In this document: positions 61,258 through 64,000 of the stretch, in pieces
How positions within the stretch are numbered: position 1 is the stretch's first letter
How the letters are laid out: each line of letters starts with the position of its first letter
From: Polyangium sp. 6x1
GTDB lineage: Bacteria; Myxococcota_A; Polyangia; Polyangiales; Polyangiaceae
Direction of reading: 5' to 3'
DNA: 64,000 nt
Assembly: GCF_029946515.1 (NCBI RefSeq)
Contig: NZ_JARZHH010000065.1
Location: forward strand, 1-64,000
Position numbers and translations under genes: made by a program
The notes under the pieces: model-generated
The model's input: the letters and a program-made list of their open reading frames with translations, nothing else
Told to the model about the DNA's origin: nothing
The model's database searches: none

Positions 61258-63356
61258 AAGGTCTTCAGGAAGGCGACGAGGGCCTCGCGGTCCTCGGCGG
61301 AAAGATGGCTCGTGTTCCCCATGCGATCGCCGTTCATCTCGACGAGTTTTTCGAGGGTCGAGACGCGACCGTCGTGAAAATAGGGCGCCCGTCCGGCGAC
61401 GAACCGGAGCGAGGGCGTCTTGAGCTCCAGCTTCGACTCGTCGTCGAATCCGCTCACGGGTGGCAAGCGCTTCAGCGGATAGGGCGTGCGATCCGTGTAA
61501 TGCGTCTCCGGCACGTGGCAGTGGGCGCATTTCGTGCCTTTGTTGAGGAAGAGCTCGCGCCCGCGTTTTTCCTTGTCGGTGAGCTCGCGGTTTTCCCGCG
61601 GCGGCGGGACGAGGCCCTCGCGCACGAATGCGGCGACGAGCGAGGCGCGCCCCACCGCGGCGCCGCCGATGTTCTGCGGCATGCCGCCCCAGCGATGCAG
61701 GCCCATGCCGGCCGTGATGCGCGCGCCGAGGTCCGGGCTCTCGCCGTGCCAGCCATAAGGCCCCGCCGCGTTCACGAGGCCCGCGAGCATCGGGGTTCGT
61801 CGCGGAAAACCTTTTGTCTTCGCGAGGTCGGGGATGTTTTCGTACGCGCCGACGAAGTTCGTGCCGAGCCCGTCGATCGTGTCGAACGTGGCTTCGTGCC
61901 AGACGTGCCCATCGTCGCGCCCGTCGGGGTGGCAACCCGCGCAGCCGAGCCCGCCGCTCAGAATGGGATCCGTCGCGTTGTAGAAGAGCCGCCGCCCTTT
62001 CTGCGCCTCGGCCGAGAGCGTGTCATCCGCGAGGTGCACCAGGGTTTGTCGGTCCCGCACGATGGGATCGACGGGCGCCTTTGCGGCGAGGTCGAGCGCG
62101 ACCACGTCGTACGTCGAGCGGCAGAACACGTACGCCGTGTCCTCGTCGGCCGAGAGCGCGATTCCCGAGGGCGCGCCGCATTCGGTCGCCGCGCCGTATC
62201 CCGGGTCGTACTTCTGGCCCACCTGGAAGATACGCACGATCGCGAGCGTCGGATCGAGCGCGACCGCGTCGAGCTCGGCGACGACGTCGTCGCCCTCGCC
62301 CGCGACGAGCAGCGTGTCGGATTTCGCGCGGTAGACCATCGCCCGCGGCTGCGTGAACGGGCCCTTGTCGCGGCCCGGGATCGACACCGGCGTATCCGCG
62401 GTCATCGTCAGATCCGCGACCCGGCTTTTTTGCGCAGGCAATCCGCCCACGTGCGTCGCGGCGAGCTGCTCGGGCGCCGCGCGGCCATTTTTCCCGGGCA
62501 GGAGCACGACGTCCACCGTCGGCTGCCCGAACCACGATCGTCGCGCGAGCGCGCCCACCGCGTGCCGCGCCACGAAGAGCCGCGCCTCGTCGGGCGAGGT
62601 CACGAGCGAATACCCGAGCGACGCGTGGACCTTCTTGCCCGACGGCGCGCGCACGGGCGAGGGCATCACGCCGATCGTCTCCACGACCGGCGCGCCCGAC
62701 GCTTCGCCGATGTGCGTCACGTCCGCGCCCACGAGGTGGCTCACGAGGATCTCGCCGCTCCCGAGCGCCACGATGCCCCGCGGCTCACGCGCGACGTCGG
62801 CCGACCACACGACCTTTCCTGCTGCGAGATCGATTTTCGAGACCGTGTGCGTCCAGGCGCTCGTCACGAACGCGTGGCGCGCGTCTGCCGTCGCCGCGAG
62901 GCCCCACGCATCCGCGGGCAAAGATACGCGGCTCGCCTCGGTGAGCGCGCCCGACGCGTCGGCTTTGAGCACGAGCAGCAGGCCCGGATCGCGGATCGTC
63001 ACGAGCACCCCGTCGTCGATCGGCAGGACCGCGGCCGGCGCGCCGGGCAGCGGCACTTCGGTCGCGGCGGCGCCCGGCGCGAGCGGGAGCGGGATTCGCC
63101 GGAGGACCTTGTGATCCTCGTCCGCCACGAAGAGCGCGTCCCCCGTTCGGCTCCGCGCGATCACGCTGCCTTGCCGTTCGGCCGGCGAAAGCGGCTTTGG
63201 CGGCGTGGGCGCGGCGCTCGTCGCCTCCGCGGGGGCAAGCGAAGCCGAAGGCGCGGGCGCCGAGGCGTCGGGCGTGTCCTTGGGCGACGAGCAAGCGAGG
63301 GGCGAGGCGATCGTGATCGCGAGGGCGACGAAAAGGCGAGGGTTTGGTCCACCCAC
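61254..63356 (-). CDS. Propeller-type lipoprotein with two c-type haem motifs
   Basis: About 700 residues, starting at GTG with signal-like [15 protein letters not shown]. The N-terminal half (about 60-430) has YncE-like propeller repeats: [78 protein letters not shown]. The C-terminal half has two haem c motifs, CAGCH (about 470) and CAHCH (about 609), with [18 protein letters not shown] typical of di-haem cytochrome c peroxidase/MauG-like proteins. This is one lipid-anchored redox protein with its own binding propeller. It heads the operon; the gene at 63424 is divergent. The GTG start is inferred from the signal peptide. Confidence 0.8.
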   Translation of the reverse strand: MGGPNPRLFVALAITIASPLACSSPKDTPDASAPAPSASLAPAEATSAAPTPPKPLSPAERQGSVIARSRTGDALFVADEDHKVLRRIPLPLAPGAAATEVPLPGAPAAVLPIDDGVLVTIRDPGLLLVLKADASGALTEASRVSLPADAWGLAATADARHAFVTSAWTHTVSKIDLAAGKVVWSADVAREPRGIVALGSGEILVSHLVGADVTHIGEASGAPVVETIGVMPSPVRAPSGKKVHASLGYSLVTSPDEARLFVARHAVGALARRSWFGQPTVDVVLLPGKNGRAAPEQLAATHVGGLPAQKSRVADLTMTADTPVSIPGRDKGPFTQPRAMVYRAKSDTLLVAGEGDDVVAELDAVALDPTLAIVRIFQVGQKYDPGYGAATECGAPSGIALSADEDTAYVFCRSTYDVVALDLAAKAPVDPIVRDRQTLVHLADDTLSAEAQKGRRLFYNATDPILSGGLGCAGCHPDGRDDGHVWHEATFDTIDGLGTNFVGAYENIPDLAKTKGFPRRTPMLAGLVNAAGPYGWHGESPDLGARITAGMGLHRWGGMPQNIGGAAVGRASLVAAFVREGLVPPPRENRELTDKEKRGRELFLNKGTKCAHCHVPETHYTDRTPYPLKRLPPVSGFDDESKLELKTPSLRFVAGRAPYFHDGRVSTLEKLVEMNGDRMGNTSHLSAEDREALVAFLKTL

Positions 63357-63423
63357 GAGAAAAGCTCTATCGGAGCGCCGCGCGCGCGGCAAGAGGCGGA
63401 GCGATCGTGGTAGGGTCGCTCGC

Positions 63424-64000
63424 ATGCACGCGCGGGTTCTCGCTGTCGTGACGCTCCTCGGCCTCGCCGCCGCGTGCGGCGCGCGCAGCTCGCTCTTCGC
63501 CCCGGAGGCCGAGCGGCATGATCCTGCGTGCGGCGACGGGCTCGTCGATCCGGGCGAGGCGTGCGACGACCACAACGAGGTCGGGACCGACGCGTGCGTC
63601 CCCGGCTGCGTCCTCGCGCGCTGCGGCGACGGCATCGTCCGGGCGTTCGTCGAGGCCTGCGACGACGGCAACCAGATCTCCGGCGACGGCTGCACGGCGA
63701 CGTGCGCGCTCCCGAGCTGCGGCAATGGCATCCTCGAGCCGGGTGAGGTCTGCGACGATGGCAATGACATCGACACGGACGATTGCCCCTCGCGTTGTTT
63801 GCCGGCGACGTGTGGCGACGGCTTCGTCCAGGCGGGCGTGGAGGCTTGCGACGCGGGTGCGGCGAACGCCGATAGCCCGGCCTTTTTGCTCCTGCAAGGC
63901 GCGCTCGCGCGGCCCGTCGTGCCCGTCACGCGGTCCTCGCCGCTCGTATCGTTTTACGACTACGGCTCGGCGAGCGCGCACACGGGGTTCGAGGAGCTCG
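63424..64000 (+). CDS. Cys-rich (DUF4215-type) lipoprotein, 3' end outside window
   Basis: The frame is open from ATG 63424 to the window edge, so only the first 192 residues are seen. The signal peptide [14 protein letters not shown] gives a lipidated Cys at about 18. Four tandem myxobacterial Cys-repeats follow (about 36-150), with the pattern CGDGxxxxGEACDD..xxxxDxCxxxC, for example [17 protein letters not shown]. Such repeats are abundant in secreted and surface proteins of myxobacteria and bind nothing known. After them comes a less repetitive part ([23 protein letters not shown]) that may begin a beta domain. It is divergent from the propeller-dihaem operon, 67 bp away. Confidence 0.85.
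   Translation, partial: MHARVLAVVTLLGLAAACGARSSLFAPEAERHDPACGDGLVDPGEACDDHNEVGTDACVPGCVLARCGDGIVRAFVEACDDGNQISGDGCTATCALPSCGNGILEPGEVCDDGNDIDTDDCPSRCLPATCGDGFVQAGVEACDAGAANADSPAFLLLQGALARPVVPVTRSSPLVSFYDYGSASAHTGFEEL

Overview
The window is very GC-rich, densely coded DNA from a myxobacterium, most likely of the Sorangium/Polyangium type. This is inferred from gene content, since there is no rRNA. The pointers are Gly/Ser-rich lipoprotein linkers, DUF4215-type Cys repeats, a choice-of-anchor-L-like lipoprotein, a seven-bladed propeller lipoprotein, a Ser/Thr kinase, HEAT-repeat proteins, and a reverse transcriptase resembling the Myxococcus retron enzymes. About 54 protein genes (two cut by the window ends, one broken), two tRNA genes and several repeat arrays are supported.

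Layout. Positions 1-11900 hold a PglZ-like protein cut by the left end, a sterol-desaturase-type hydroxylase, a 2OG-Fe(II) oxygenase, prfB (RF2) with its programmed +1 frameshift, an amino acid permease, a Ser/Thr kinase, a class I aminotransferase, a MATE exporter, a small lipoprotein and a LysR regulator. Positions 11900-24400 hold a thaumatin-like lipoprotein, a ThDP enzyme followed by a solitary M17-N-like protein, a 5'-nucleotidase-like lipoprotein, a TonB-dependent receptor, a choice-of-anchor-L-like lipoprotein, a Lon-type ATPase/protease, and a GH65 phosphorylase overlapping a tandem universal stress protein gene. Positions 27300-37900 are mostly housekeeping: two response regulators, a pentapeptide-repeat protein, an alpha/beta hydrolase, exonuclease III, a MepA-type endopeptidase, tRNA-Arg(TCG), tRNA-Lys(CTT) and an ABC-F ATPase.

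Positions 38100-41700 hold a secreted protein paired with a di-haem oxidoreductase, then a Cys-cluster protein overlapping a hypothetical gene. Positions 41700-51900 look like an accessory region. It has a 41-bp tandem repeat array, a Uma2 endonuclease, two unrecognised helical proteins, a 1008-residue HEAT/aldo-keto-reductase fusion lacking the AKR catalytic residues, a duplicated intergenic element, a 21-bp tandem array, a wrecked OLD-type ATPase gene, an Rpn-type nuclease and a retron-type reverse transcriptase with a HEAT-like N-terminus. Positions 51900-64000 hold a class V aminotransferase, a Tat-exported FAD lipoprotein, a propeller lipoprotein, an active-looking aldo/keto reductase, and a compact minus-strand operon (63356 down to 58942) combining a propeller-dihaem lipoprotein, a small exported protein, a formylglycine-enzyme-fold lipoprotein and a PhnD-like binding protein.

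The points most worth following up are the reverse transcriptase neighbourhood (50390-51817 and what surrounds it), the degenerate HEAT-AKR fusion, the three repeat systems between 41734 and 48075, and the twin TCGGAC-N7-GTCCGA operator candidates at 30966-31029. All family assignments come from reading motifs; no database search was possible.
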